From Methylobacterium nodulans ORS 2060 (lineage in GTDB: Bacteria > Pseudomonadota > Alphaproteobacteria > Rhizobiales > Beijerinckiaceae), in contig NC_011887.1 of NCBI RefSeq assembly GCF_000022085.1, positions 186,001 through 250,000 of the forward strand: 64,000 bases of DNA, read 5' to 3'. Made by a program: the position numbers and the translations under genes. The notes beneath the pieces are model-generated. The model was not told the DNA's origin. It saw only the letters and a list, made by a program, of their open reading frames with translations, and ran no database searches. Every line of letters begins with the position of its first letter. Position 1 is the stretch's first letter. This document shows positions 1 to 7,471 of this stretch, in pieces.

Positions 1-12
1 GGACAGATGGGG

Positions 13-23
13 TGATTGGGGTC
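13..23 (+). repeat. left subterminal inverted repeat of the IS1111-type element
   Basis: TGATTGGGGTC, exactly complementary to 1418-1428. It sits 82 bases before the chosen GTG start of the transposase. Confidence 0.8.
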
Positions 24-104
24 TTAGCCGAGGGTGGCTGCTCCGTTCGGGATGTTGGAACGTGGTCCGTGTTGAGCGGCCACAAGCATCGGGAAGGAGC
101 AGCC

Positions 105-1151
105 GTGAAGTATTATGCCGGACTGGACGTTTCGCTGGAAGAGACCGCGATCTGCGTTGTCGACGATACGGGTCGGATCGTGCGGGAGGCGCGGGCGGCG
201 AGTGAGCCTGGCGCGCTGGTGCAGGCGCTGAACCAGATCGGCCTGCCCCTGGAGCGCATCGGCCTGGAAGCGTGCTCGCTGACGGCCTGGCTGCACGACG
301 GCCTGCGCGAGGCGGGCTTGCCGGCGATCTGCATCGAGACGCGCCAGGCCAATGCCGCGATGAAGACGATGCCCAACAAGACCGACCGCAACGACGCACG
401 CGCCCTGGCGCAGATCATGCGGACGGGCTGGTTCCGGCAGGTCCATGTCAAGAGCCGTCAGTGCCGGCCGTGGCGTTCGCTGCTGGTGGCGCGCCGCACG
501 GTGCTCAACGAGATGCGTTCGATCGAGAACGTGGTGCGGGGGATCCTGCGCGAAGCCGGGCTCAAGCTCGGCACGCCTGGCCGTGCAGCCTTCGCCGGCC
601 GCGTACGCGAACTGGCCGAGGGCGTGCCCCTGATGACGCAGCTCGTCGAACCGCTCCTGGAGGTGCTGGCCAGCATGCTGACCGCACTCGCCGGCTTGAC
701 GAAGCAGGTCATGGATCTCGTCAAGAAAGAGGCGGTCTGCCAGCGGCTGATGAGCGTGCCGGGCGTCGGCCCCATCACCGCGCTTGCCTTCCGGGCGACG
801 ATCGACCGGCCCGACCGGTTCAGGCGCTCGCGCGACGTCGGCGCCCATCTCGGTCTGACGCCGGCGCGCTACCAGTCCGGCGAGACCGACATCCAGGGCA
901 AGATCAGCCGTTGCGGCGACGAACTCGCGCGCACCGCGCTCTACGAGGCGGCGCATACGCTGCTGGTGCGGAGCCAGAAATGGTCGAGCCTGCGCGCCTG
1001 GGGGATGAAGATCGCCAGGCGTCGCGGCATGGCCCGCGCCCGCGTCGCGGTCGCCCGCAAGCTCGCCGTCATCCTCCATCGCATGTGGAGCGACGGCACC
1101 GCGTTCCGCTGGGGTAAGGAGCCCGCAGAGGGTGCCACGCTCGCAGGATGA
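105..1151 (+). CDS. IS110-family transposase (DEDD type)
   Basis: Site-specific recombinase of the IS110 family, about 348 residues, close to the usual length. The N-terminal RuvC-like DEDD domain is visible as GLDVSLEETAICVV, then IGLEACS and NKTDRNDARALAQI, which carry the acidic residues. The C-terminal Transposase_20 domain has LMSVPGVGPITALAF followed by GLTPARYQSGETDIQGK, the region that carries the catalytic serine in this family. I start at GTG 105, preceded by GGAAGGAG at a good distance; an ATG-initiated extension from 12 would run through the inverted repeat and has no ribosome site. In characterised relatives target choice is directed by a non-coding RNA encoded in the element, here most likely in the segment after the stop codon. 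The frame is intact, so the element may be active. Confidence 0.92.
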   Translation: MKYYAGLDVSLEETAICVVDDTGRIVREARAASEPGALVQALNQIGLPLERIGLEACSLTAWLHDGLREAGLPAICIETRQANAAMKTMPNKTDRNDARALAQIMRTGWFRQVHVKSRQCRPWRSLLVARRTVLNEMRSIENVVRGILREAGLKLGTPGRAAFAGRVRELAEGVPLMTQLVEPLLEVLASMLTALAGLTKQVMDLVKKEAVCQRLMSVPGVGPITALAFRATIDRPDRFRRSRDVGAHLGLTPARYQSGETDIQGKISRCGDELARTALYEAAHTLLVRSQKWSSLRAWGMKIARRRGMARARVAVARKLAVILHRMWSDGTAFRWGKEPAEGATLAG

Positions 1152-1417
1152 CGCCGTCACCGCGAAACAGGAGGGCAAAACACCACGCATGAACCCGAAA
1201 GGGTGAACCGGATCGTTCCCGTGGGGACGATGGGCCTGGCGATCTCGTTGAGAGTCCAGAACCTGCGGGTGCAAACCCGCAAGGTCGTGAAACAGATTGA
1301 GACGCCTCGCCCTCCTGACCCCATCATGCGGCGGCCAAGCGCCGACCGCGAAGAGAAGCGTGTGACCCACGGGGCGACACAAGCCGGAGAAACCACAACG
1401 AGCAGCTTGACCTAAAC
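1152..1417 (+). ncRNA. putative bridge/seek RNA segment of the IS1111-type element
   Basis: About 266 bases lie between the transposase stop and the right inverted repeat, far more than an end needs, and the segment carries no convincing reading frame. It contains a compact hairpin at 1261-1285 with a GCAA tetraloop (GCGGGT-GCAA-ACCCGC extended by ACCT/AGGT around one bulged A). In IS110-family elements such a segment encodes the RNA that pairs with donor and target DNA; in the IS1111 group it lies 3' of the transposase, as here. TGAGAGTCC at 1249-1257 also occurs, in complement, in the right flank at 1438-1446, as expected of a target guide. Boundaries and promoter are not determined. Confidence 0.55.
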
Positions 1418-1428
1418 GACCCCAATCA
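1418..1428 (-). repeat. right subterminal inverted repeat of the IS1111-type element
   Basis: GACCCCAATCA, the exact reverse complement of 13-23. Confidence 0.8.
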
Positions 1429-1688
1429 GAGAAGAGAGGACTCTCAGTCCCATTCTCGCGCGCGATTGCATCCAGGATGTTCTGTCGATGCTCGCGCCAC
1501 GTCTCGAGGGTCTGTTCCAGGGTCCGAAGCAGTTTCTCGGCCTCCGCGGTGTCCTGGCCCTTCTTGGTCATCCACTCGATCAGGGTGATCTGCTCGACCA
1601 CGCGCTTCTCGCCCGCGGCGATATCCATATCAGCCTTGGCGAGATGATCGCGTTCTGTCCAAACATGGGGCATGGCACCGCTGATCAT
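1429..1688 (-). pseudogene. small helical hypothetical protein, 3' end interrupted by the IS1111-type element
   Basis: About 86 codons of a charged helical protein, beginning MISGAMPHVWTERDHLA and continuing through KGQDTAEAEKLLRTLEQTLE to a C-terminal REHRQNILDAIARENG. The heptad-like pattern suggests a short coiled coil. Beyond about codon 86 the frame simply reads through the insertion sequence in antisense, so the native stop has been lost. I infer that only a few terminal residues are missing, because proteins of this look are usually 75-90 residues long. Start is uncertain between the two ATGs at 1688 and 1673. Function unknown. Confidence 0.5.
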
Positions 1689-1847
1689 GCGCCTGATCGC
1701 GCGCGCAAACCAGAAATTTCGCGTAAGGCGGCTTTATGGAACGCGAAGCAGCTCCTCCGGACAGGGTTCGCAAGATTTCGCGCAGGCCTTCCCGGCCGCC
1801 AGTCGAAGGCCAGCCTACCGGCCTCCGGCGGCGCTTCGCGGCGGTAG

Positions 1848-2387
1848 CTAGTCTGACGTGATCTTTGCAGTCCAAAGGGGCTTGGAGGCCGCCTTTGCTC
1901 TCGTGCTGGCTTGACCCTGCCTGAGCATAGCCCATCCGCCGATCAGCATCGCAGCGCCCCAGAGCAAGAAGCCTCCATCCCAGTAGATCCATGTCTCGCG
2001 CGGGACCGTCTGGTTCACCTGGTGAGGACCACGCAGGTGATGATCGACCGTGCCCTCCACGAGGTTGAAGATCCCGAAGCCCATCAGGATCCCACCCGGG
2101 AGGAGAAGCCCCGACCAGCGGATGTGGTTCTGCCGGGCGTCGCGCCACAGGATGAACAGGCCGGCCCATGTGACGAGAGACGTGCTGGCGTGAAAGAGGC
2201 CGTCCCCGAGCGTGTTAGCCTTCAAGTTCCCAACCCTGTCGGCCGGGTAGCCGGCGCTTGTCAGCATGTGGGGCCCGTGCAGGATCTGGTGCCGCACGCT
2301 GCCATCGAAGAAGCCGCCGAGACCCAGCCCGAACAGAATGGCCGCCGCGGTTGGACCGCGCGAATGCCGGCTGCCGCTTCCATCCAT
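1848..2387 (-). CDS. DUF2243 family membrane protein
   Basis: A 179-residue predicted inner-membrane protein of the DUF2243 family (unknown function). It has about four hydrophobic segments: near AAAILFGLGLGGFFDG, TSLVTWAGLFILW, WSGLLLPGGILMGFGIFNL and WDGGFLLWGAAMLIGGWAML. The conserved histidine-containing stretches HQILHGPHM and VEGTVDHHLRG, typical of the family, are present. The start is ATG 2387 because a strong GGGAGGGGG ribosome site lies just before it; a longer frame exists upstream but lacks one. It stands alone between the IS-damaged gene and the RTX gene. No regulatory site was recognised. Confidence 0.85.
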   Translation of the reverse strand: MDGSGSRHSRGPTAAAILFGLGLGGFFDGSVRHQILHGPHMLTSAGYPADRVGNLKANTLGDGLFHASTSLVTWAGLFILWRDARQNHIRWSGLLLPGGILMGFGIFNLVEGTVDHHLRGPHQVNQTVPRETWIYWDGGFLLWGAAMLIGGWAMLRQGQASTRAKAASKPLWTAKITSD

Positions 2388-2495
2388 GGCCCCCTCCCGA
2401 CGATGGTGACGACCTGACCTTCCTGACACCATGTGTCGGCGCAGCAGGGGTGTTCCCGGATGCCCAATGGCGAATTTCGAGAACGGCTTCTGAAA

Positions 2496-2544
2496 GCGGG
2501 TACCATGTGTCAGGTCGGGCGGGACGTGCCCTGGCCGGATGAGG
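2496..2544 (+). repeat. intergenic repeat, copy 1
   Basis: Begins GCGGGTACC, carries nine bases absent from copy 2, then a 31-base block containing GTGCCCTGG that matches 3980-4010 with three substitutions, ending GGATGAGG. Both copies are followed within about 20 bases by a GC-rich hairpin, so the repeat and hairpin may form one dispersed unit. Confidence 0.65.
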
Positions 2545-2560
2545 AGGGCTGAAACGACGA

Positions 2561-2618
2561 AGCCCGCCGCGGCGGTGTGCCGGGCGGGCTGATATCAGCG
2601 GGCGCGCATCGCGCCCGC
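2561..2618 (-). terminator. two GC-rich hairpins downstream of the RTX gene
   Basis: GCGGGCGCG-CAT-CGCGCCCGC at 2598-2618 is a perfect 9-bp stem about 17 bases beyond the RTX stop codon. A second stem, AGCCCGCC with GGCGGGCT, spans 2561-2590. No strong T-tract follows on the minus strand, so termination is inferred from position and stem strength. Confidence 0.45.
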
Positions 2619-2634
2619 CTTCGAGACCGAGGTT

Positions 2635-3660
2635 TCAGCTGAAGGTGAAGTTGGCCGCCGTCAGGCTCGAGGCCTGGACGTTCTGCAGCCGGATCGTGTC
2701 GCCCGCGCCGTAAGAGATCACCGCGTCGGCGCCGACCTGCTGGGTCGCCGCCTGGACGGCGGCGAAGGACGTGAAGACGCCGCCGTTGAAGGCGATCACG
2801 TCCCGCTCAGGCCCGCCCGTCACGAAATCGCGGATGAGATCCTGGCCGTCGCCGCGGCCGAACCCGAAGGTGTCGGAGCCGGTGCCGCCCACGAGCTCGT
2901 CGTTGCCGGCATTGCCAAACAGCAGGTCGTTGCCCGCCTCGCCGTAGAGCGCGTCGTTGCCGGCGCCGCCCGATAGATCATCGTTGCCGGCCCCCGCGCC
3001 GATGAAGTCGTTGCCGTCCTCGCCGCGGAGGAAGTCGTTCCCGAACTCCCCGAACAGGACGTCGTCACCGAGCCCGCCGAGCGCTTGATCGTCGTCCAAT
3101 CCCGCGAGGATGCGGTCGTTGCCCGCATCGCCATAGAGCACATCCCGTCCGGCACCACCGTCGAGGAAGTCGTTGCCGAGATCGCCCTCGACGAGATCGT
3201 CGCCAGTGCCGCCGAGCACGGTGTCGTCGTCGTCGCCCCCCTTGACGAAATCGTTGCCGTTGTCGCCGCTCACATAGTCGAAGCCTGCCTCGCCAACGAA
3301 GAAGTCGTTGCCGTCTCCCCCGTACAGGATGTCGTTGCCGGGATTGCCGGCAGCGTAGTCGTCACCCTCGTTGCCGAAGATCAGGTCGTCGCCAGCCTCG
3401 CCGATCAGCTGATCGGCACCGCCTCGTCCATAAATCGTATCATTGCCAAGTCCACCAGCGATGTAATCGACATCATCTCCACCGTCTAGAATGTCGTTTC
3501 CATCCTGGCCGTCAATGCGGTCGAAACCAGGTCCACCATTGATCTCGTCATTGCCCGCTAGCCCCAGCAGGATGTCGTCACCTGCCAAGCCATTGATGAG
3601 GTCCGGCCCGTTCGTTCCGACGAGTTGGTCCGGTCCGGGTGTGCCGTTGATGATCGCCAT
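2635..3660 (-). CDS. RTX (hemolysin-type calcium-binding repeat) protein
   Basis: A 341-residue protein made almost entirely of glycine- and aspartate-rich nonapeptides of the GGxGxDxLx type (for example LAGNDEING, GGLGNDTIYG, GEAGNDLLFG), roughly 28 in a row. They form a calcium-binding parallel beta-roll outside the cell. No enzymatic domain is present. The tail, GADAVISYGAGDTIRLQNV to the end TAANFTFS, resembles the uncleaved C-terminal signal used by type I secretion systems, and there is no N-terminal signal peptide. ATG 3660 follows GGGAGGTG; an upstream ATG at 3723 has no ribosome site. The nearest type I exporter is 35 kb away at 38.4 kb, so a link is only a guess. Confidence 0.9.
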   Translation of the reverse strand: MAIINGTPGPDQLVGTNGPDLINGLAGDDILLGLAGNDEINGGPGFDRIDGQDGNDILDGGDDVDYIAGGLGNDTIYGRGGADQLIGEAGDDLIFGNEGDDYAAGNPGNDILYGGDGNDFFVGEAGFDYVSGDNGNDFVKGGDDDDTVLGGTGDDLVEGDLGNDFLDGGAGRDVLYGDAGNDRILAGLDDDQALGGLGDDVLFGEFGNDFLRGEDGNDFIGAGAGNDDLSGGAGNDALYGEAGNDLLFGNAGNDELVGGTGSDTFGFGRGDGQDLIRDFVTGGPERDVIAFNGGVFTSFAAVQAATQQVGADAVISYGAGDTIRLQNVQASSLTAANFTFS

Positions 3661-3970
3661 GAGCACCTCCCAACAAGGACCATGAACAACATGGAACAAA
3701 TGGGCCATGTTCCATACGCGCATTTTGGTATGGATGGAGACTTACATATGTAACCATGAATTTAGCAGTTTTTATATGCACCGCAGCACAAATTGACTTG
3801 ATGCGCTGCCCGAACTCAGTCGCATTCAGGTTCGGCGAACTGGCCTGGAACGATGCTTTACGATGGGGCGTTTAGAGATCACCCCCTATGAGTAGCCATG
3901 GCAGACATCCGGCAAGGTCCTAACCCTCCGCCGGGCGCTTTGCTGTTCAGCTTCTAGCCTGTGTTCGACA

Positions 3971-4010
3971 GCGGGTACCGTCGGCCGGGATGTGCCCTGG
4001 CTGGATGAGG
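3971..4010 (+). repeat. intergenic repeat, copy 2
   Basis: GCGGGTACC followed by the block with GTGCCCTGG and GGATGAGG; it matches 2496-2544 apart from a nine-base gap and three substitutions. It lies in an otherwise gene-free stretch (3661-4138), between the RTX gene and the small membrane peptide. Confidence 0.65.
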
Positions 4011-4026
4011 CTCCAGGCGCAGAAAA

Positions 4027-4052
4027 GCGCCCCGAGCCGAAGCCCGGGGCGC
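4027..4052. terminator. GC-rich hairpin after repeat copy 2
   Basis: GCGCCCCG pairs with CGGGGCGC around a 10-base loop. No T-run follows on either strand. It may belong to the dispersed repeat rather than act as a terminator. Confidence 0.3.
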
Positions 4053-4138
4053 GTGGTGAGAGTTGCTGAAACGAGGTCAGCGGCGTGGCGGCGCATCGCG
4101 GTGCGAACCGCGAACCGGCTGGCGAGAGTGGACGTGCG

Positions 4139-4249
4139 ATGAGCAATGGCGAGCACAGAAGCCGCCGGCGCCGTTTGGTGGCCGTGATTGTTGGGTTCTT
4201 GGTTGCCCTATTCCTCACCGCAGCCGTGCTGCTGATATGGGTCAAATGA
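4139..4249 (+). CDS. 36-residue single-pass membrane peptide
   Basis: A short complete frame, MSNGEHRSRRRR followed by an unbroken hydrophobic helix (residues 13-35, LVAVIVGFLVALFLTAAVLL) and a final lysine. The four consecutive arginines before the helix predict the N-terminus in the cytoplasm by the positive-inside rule. GAGAG lies about 12 bases before the ATG, a weak ribosome site. The composition is far from random and codon third positions are GC-rich, which argues for a real gene. Function unknown; small helices of this kind often bind larger membrane complexes. Confidence 0.55.
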   Translation: MSNGEHRSRRRRLVAVIVGFLVALFLTAAVLLIWVK

Positions 4250-4414
4250 TGCCGCGCGGTCTCAACCCTCGCCGCGCCTGCGACGAGCACGTAAGCACGT
4301 GAGCGCCGCCCTGTCCCGCTATGCTCAACCTTCGTGAGAGACGGGCGACCCGCTTCCATTCCCAGATGAGCCCGCTACCGCCGCCGCGGCAGCCTCAACA
4401 TCCTGCCTTTGTCA

Positions 4415-4708
4415 CTAAGCCGCAGCTTTATGCTCCCAAATGACGGAATCCTCTTCGAGACAGTATCTCACCCACTGCATTGCGCCCTCAGCAGTATCGA
4501 ACACCTGGGATGGTGTCCGTGAGCAAGGCCAGAATTCTGCTTCGATGAGCTAACGGCCCGCGAACTCCTCACGCACCGAATTGCGAAGCTGAGTGACAAC
4601 CGCGAGAAGCGTGTCGTCTCGAAACACCAGCATGCCGTCTTCGGATTCGGTTTCGAGGGCGATGCGGGTCACCCAACTCGCCCTTGGATGAGACTGTTTC
4701 AGCTTCAC
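4415..4708 (-). pseudogene. hypothetical protein gene with an in-frame amber codon
   Basis: A single frame reads from GTG 4708 through VTRIALETESEDGML and VVTQLRNSVREEFAGR to TAG at 4550-4552, then continues without a shift as LIEAEFWPCSRTP and AMQWVRYCLEEDSVIWEHK to TAG at 4415-4417. The continuation has the same coding character on both sides of the first stop, so this looks like one protein of about 95 residues broken by a nonsense mutation. If only the first part is used it is a peptide of about 40-52 residues; GTG 4672, behind AAGGGCGAG, is an alternative start. Function unknown. Confidence 0.5.
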
Positions 4709-4831
4709 CTTGCGAGCAAAGCACCTGCGGCGGTAGGACGCGCAGTCTTAGCCGTTACTGCCCGCAGTAGCACAGGAAGGAGCATTCTTGGTGTGACTGC
4801 CGCCCGAACCAACGCTTTGCCAACGGCCTCG

Positions 4832-5848
4832 CTACGGCACCTGAGTTGGCAGCATCGCCGTGAACGTGTGCTCTATGGCCGCTGAACCTGATCGCATCAC
4901 CTTGAACGTCGCCGTATAGGTCCCAGGAAGCCATCCCTCAGGTGGACGCTTCTTCCCAGCGTACAGCAGAGATTGAGCCCGTGGCCTCACCAAGGGCGGC
5001 TCCTGACGCTCAATGATCACCTTACCGTCCGGCCCTGTAAGGTTGAGTTGCTGAACGTCCCCCGGCGCAAGGCCGATCGCTCGAACCCAGGCCACCAGTG
5101 CATCCGCATTCGGTCCTGCGGCCTCAGTCGCTTCTGCCTCAACAGCATCCATACTCACGGGGCCACCCGCAAAGCCCGAGTTCAGCACCGTGCCCGCTCG
5201 ATAGACCAAACGACCTCGGGCTACCTCGTCCCATAGAGCACTGACGAGCTTCGCCTCCGCGTCGCAGGCGCCTGTAGTGGCACCAGGGGCGAACGGATCG
5301 ACGACCTTACCGTGCTGGCGGACGGTGAAATGCAGGTGCGGGAACTCCGTAGCGCCAGACAGACCAGCTTGGCCTATAGGCTGACCGGCAGCCACCACGT
5401 CCCCAGAGCGTACCCTCAGGCTGTCCCTGGCGAGATGGCAGTACTGCGTCTCGTAGCCCCCAGCGTGAGCGATCACGAGGCCATTGCCGCACTCGACACC
5501 GGCGACAGCAGCACGCCCGGTCTCACGTACTGAGACGTCAGGCACGTCATTGCGGGTCCGCAGCACGCGACCTGAGGCTGCCGCCAGAACGGTCCCAACC
5601 TCCCGGGCTTCGGCAGCGCGGGTAGGGGGACGGAAGTCGGTTCCATCATGGCCATCGTTGGTCTGTGACCCGCAGGCGTAATCGCGTATGCCGGGTGAGG
5701 GGTCATGGTCCACATAGTGCTGCACGAAGCAGGTGTGCCCTGGCTCGCAGGCGAGAGGCAGACGCAGCGAAATGCCCTCGGCGCGGGCTACCGAGACCTC
5801 CGCAAGGAGTATCGGAATGGACAGAGCCGTTCGGAGTACCGATCGCAT
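4832..5848 (-). CDS. M23 family metallopeptidase (LytM-type), secreted
   Basis: A 338-residue exported zinc peptidase expected to cleave peptidoglycan cross-links. Residues 1-24 form a signal peptide (MRSVLRTALSIPILLAEVSV, then ARA). The Zn-binding HxxxD motif is H67-D71 (HDGTD), H138 lies in YCHLA, and the second metal motif HLHF is at 171-174; all expected ligands are present, so it should be active rather than a degenerate LytM activator. After the catalytic domain about 140 residues follow, ending in a beta-rich segment (residues ~255-335, including GTYTATFKVMRSG) with no family I recognise. It is monocistronic; hairpin 6097-6126 lies upstream and pseudogene 4415-4708 downstream. Confidence 0.85.
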   Translation of the reverse strand: MRSVLRTALSIPILLAEVSVARAEGISLRLPLACEPGHTCFVQHYVDHDPSPGIRDYACGSQTNDGHDGTDFRPPTRAAEAREVGTVLAAASGRVLRTRNDVPDVSVRETGRAAVAGVECGNGLVIAHAGGYETQYCHLARDSLRVRSGDVVAAGQPIGQAGLSGATEFPHLHFTVRQHGKVVDPFAPGATTGACDAEAKLVSALWDEVARGRLVYRAGTVLNSGFAGGPVSMDAVEAEATEAAGPNADALVAWVRAIGLAPGDVQQLNLTGPDGKVIIERQEPPLVRPRAQSLLYAGKKRPPEGWLPGTYTATFKVMRSGSAAIEHTFTAMLPTQVP

Positions 5849-6284
5849 GAGAACCGAAATAGCGCGAGCGGCATCATGGCCAATCGCGAGGGCGCCTCGG
5901 CCATCGTGGACCAGTGGCAGCCCTGAGTGTCACCTTCAGCTCCGGGCGATCAGCCAAGAGAGTGGATGGCAGGGTCATTCTCACGCGTCCGGGTGGTGGT
6001 GAGATGTCATTCGAGGCGGCTGCCAGGAGCGGCACCATCACCGTGAGAGGCGCCTGAGCTCCACTGCAAGGCCCGCAACATCGCGAATAGCAGAACGCCC
6101 GGCGAAGGGGAGATCCCTTGCCGGGCGCCTGAGACAACGGATTGCCAAACTAGGGTAGTTGCTATGGCTTGCGTAAACCGTCAGCATGGGGTCTGACAGT
6201 AGGAAAATCCTTACCAGAGGCCAGAGTTCCAGCTTAACAGTGTTTGCTTGCACTAATACTTAGTGCCCGGTGGACTGCCCGCCA
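5849..6284. other. intergenic region with a strong stem-loop
   Basis: No gene with a start codon and ribosome site was found. A plus frame at about 5919-6057 (ending GTITVRGA) has some coding character but no believable start. The hairpin at 6097-6126 is the only clear structure. Confidence 0.4.
6097..6126. terminator. stem-loop
   Basis: GCCCGGC pairs with GCCGGGC and, after one bulged base, AAGGG pairs with CCCTT around a short loop, giving 12 paired bases. It lies downstream of the PAS pseudogene stop (6285) on the minus strand and may terminate that transcript. No T-tract. Confidence 0.4.
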
Positions 6285-7009
6285 TCAGCGTGACTTGGCG
6301 TGCCGTGCGAGCTCAGCGGCGAGGGCCGCGATGTCGACCGGCTTCTCCTGACGCGACACGGCGGCGTAGGCGGCTGGCACAACTCTCGCGTTGTCTTCCC
6401 ATTGGGGGCTACCCCACGTGCGGCTGCCGTCGCCCTTGCTGCGGAAGACGAGCTGCGGGATGCTGGTGGCGAGGAGGCGGAAGCGCTCCTCGTTCTCCCG
6501 GAGCCGCTGCTCGGCCTCGAAAGCTTCAATGCGATCGCGGATGATCTTGGCGAAACCCGGGACACCATCGCGCAGCGGCAGGAGAAGGCCCTGACCCCAA
6601 GAAGCGGGAGCCGTCCTTGCGCAGGTGCCAGCGCTCGTCCTCGGCCTGGGGCCTTGTGCCGCTCGGCCTCAGGGATGCCCTCTGCGCGATCCTCCGGCGT
6701 GAAGATCACGTCGGCGCTTTCGCCGATGGCTTCGGAGCGGGCGAGACCGAGAAGGCGCTCGGCACCCGTGTTCCAGCTGGTGGCAATGCCGCTCTCATCG
6801 ATGGTAAAGATCGCGAAATCGAGGGCACTCTCGACGATGATCTGGAACAGCTCAGCCTCGTCAGCCAGCAGGTCTTGCGGGGAGGAGCCTAGATCGCTGC
6901 CCATGCGCGGGTCCGCCCGGAGATGGCGGACGACGACCATGCCGTCCGCCAGGGATTTGATGCTTCTCGATCGTGCCGTGACATTAAGGGGGCAGGTTAC
7001 CGCCTGCAT
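6285..7009 (-). pseudogene. PAS-domain sensor protein, frameshifted and internally deleted
   Basis: A PAS domain starts in one frame (ELFQIIVESALDFAIFTID, then GIATSWNTGAERLLGL, up to about PEAERHK). It resumes in a second frame (AEDERWHLRKDGSRF) and a third (LLLPLRDGVPGFAKIIRDR, EAEQRLRENEERFRLLAT), so at least two frameshifts have occurred. A second PAS domain is only begun (PQLVFRSKGDGSRTWGSPQW) before the sequence jumps to EKPVDIAALAAELARHAK and TGA 6285, which resembles the end of a C-terminal receiver domain. The histidine-kinase core is therefore missing through an internal deletion. It overlaps the 3' end of the response regulator upstream. Confidence 0.75.
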
Positions 7010-7466
7010 TTACGTCTGTGAGGGTGCAGCCATGCCTGCTGCTTCGCTTCGCACGCAGCAGCAGGGAACCGCGCTCAGGAGGATCTTCCCTGCGGTTTCG
7101 CCAGCAGCATTCTTTCGATTGCTGCACGATCTCCGGCAAAGCTCTGGTGAGGTCCTCTGGTTTGAACGGTTTCTCCCAACGAGGCACATCCTTGTGGGCG
7201 CCCGGTATGGCGGACTCATTGTAGCCTGTGGCGAAGACGAACGGCACGCCATCCTCCCTCAGAGCATCCGCGAGGGGGAAGACGAACTGGCCTTTCAGGT
7301 TGACGTCCAGTACAGCTGCGTCCATCGGCTCATCGGCGGGTAGCGCTAATACTTGCTCCAGCTCCGGTACCGGCCCCACCACGAAGGCGCCGAGCTTCTG
7401 GAGAGCCCGGGCTAGGTCATAAGCGAGGAGATACTCGTCCTCAACTACCAGAACTCGCCGGTACAC
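6984..7466 (-). CDS. single-domain response regulator receiver protein
   Basis: A 160-residue receiver domain without an output domain. The acidic pocket is E9-D10 (VLVVEDEY), the phospho-acceptor is D54 (AAVLDVNLKG), the switch threonine is T80 (FATGYNES) and the conserved lysine is K99 (RWEKPFKPED), so phosphorylation chemistry should be intact. Residues after about 120 are arginine-rich and probably disordered; they overlap the PAS pseudogene, so the native C-terminus may have been altered. Single-domain receivers of this type are common partners of HWE/PAS kinases in alphaproteobacteria. Its former kinase may be the broken gene just downstream. Confidence 0.85.
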   Translation of the reverse strand: MYRRVLVVEDEYLLAYDLARALQKLGAFVVGPVPELEQVLALPADEPMDAAVLDVNLKGQFVFPLADALREDGVPFVFATGYNESAIPGAHKDVPRWEKPFKPEDLTRALPEIVQQSKECCWRNRREDPPERGSLLLRAKRSSRHGCTLTDVNAGGNLPP

Positions 7467-7471
7467 AAGAT

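Larger units (their letters stand above)
1..1431 (+). mobile_element. IS110-family insertion sequence, IS1111 group
   Basis: One DEDD transposase is flanked by perfect 11-bp inverted repeats (TGATTGGGGTC at 13-23 and its complement at 1418-1428). The repeats lie inside the probable ends rather than at them, and a long non-coding segment follows the transposase; subterminal repeats and a 3' non-coding segment are the hallmarks of the IS1111 group. The exact left boundary cannot be fixed because the window opens only 12 bases before the left repeat. The element interrupts a small minus-strand gene on its right. Confidence 0.85.

Noticed and set aside
24..1430. Long minus-strand frame across the IS1111 element
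   Set aside because: Only its first ~86 codons (1429-1688) are native; the rest is antisense to the transposase.
3085..3489. Plus-strand frame opposite the RTX gene, rich in Val and Ala
   Set aside because: Created by the periodic RTX codons; no independent signals.
5919..6057. Plus frame ending GTITVRGA in the gap beside the M23 gene
   Set aside because: Some coding flavour, but no usable start codon with a ribosome site and no recognisable family.
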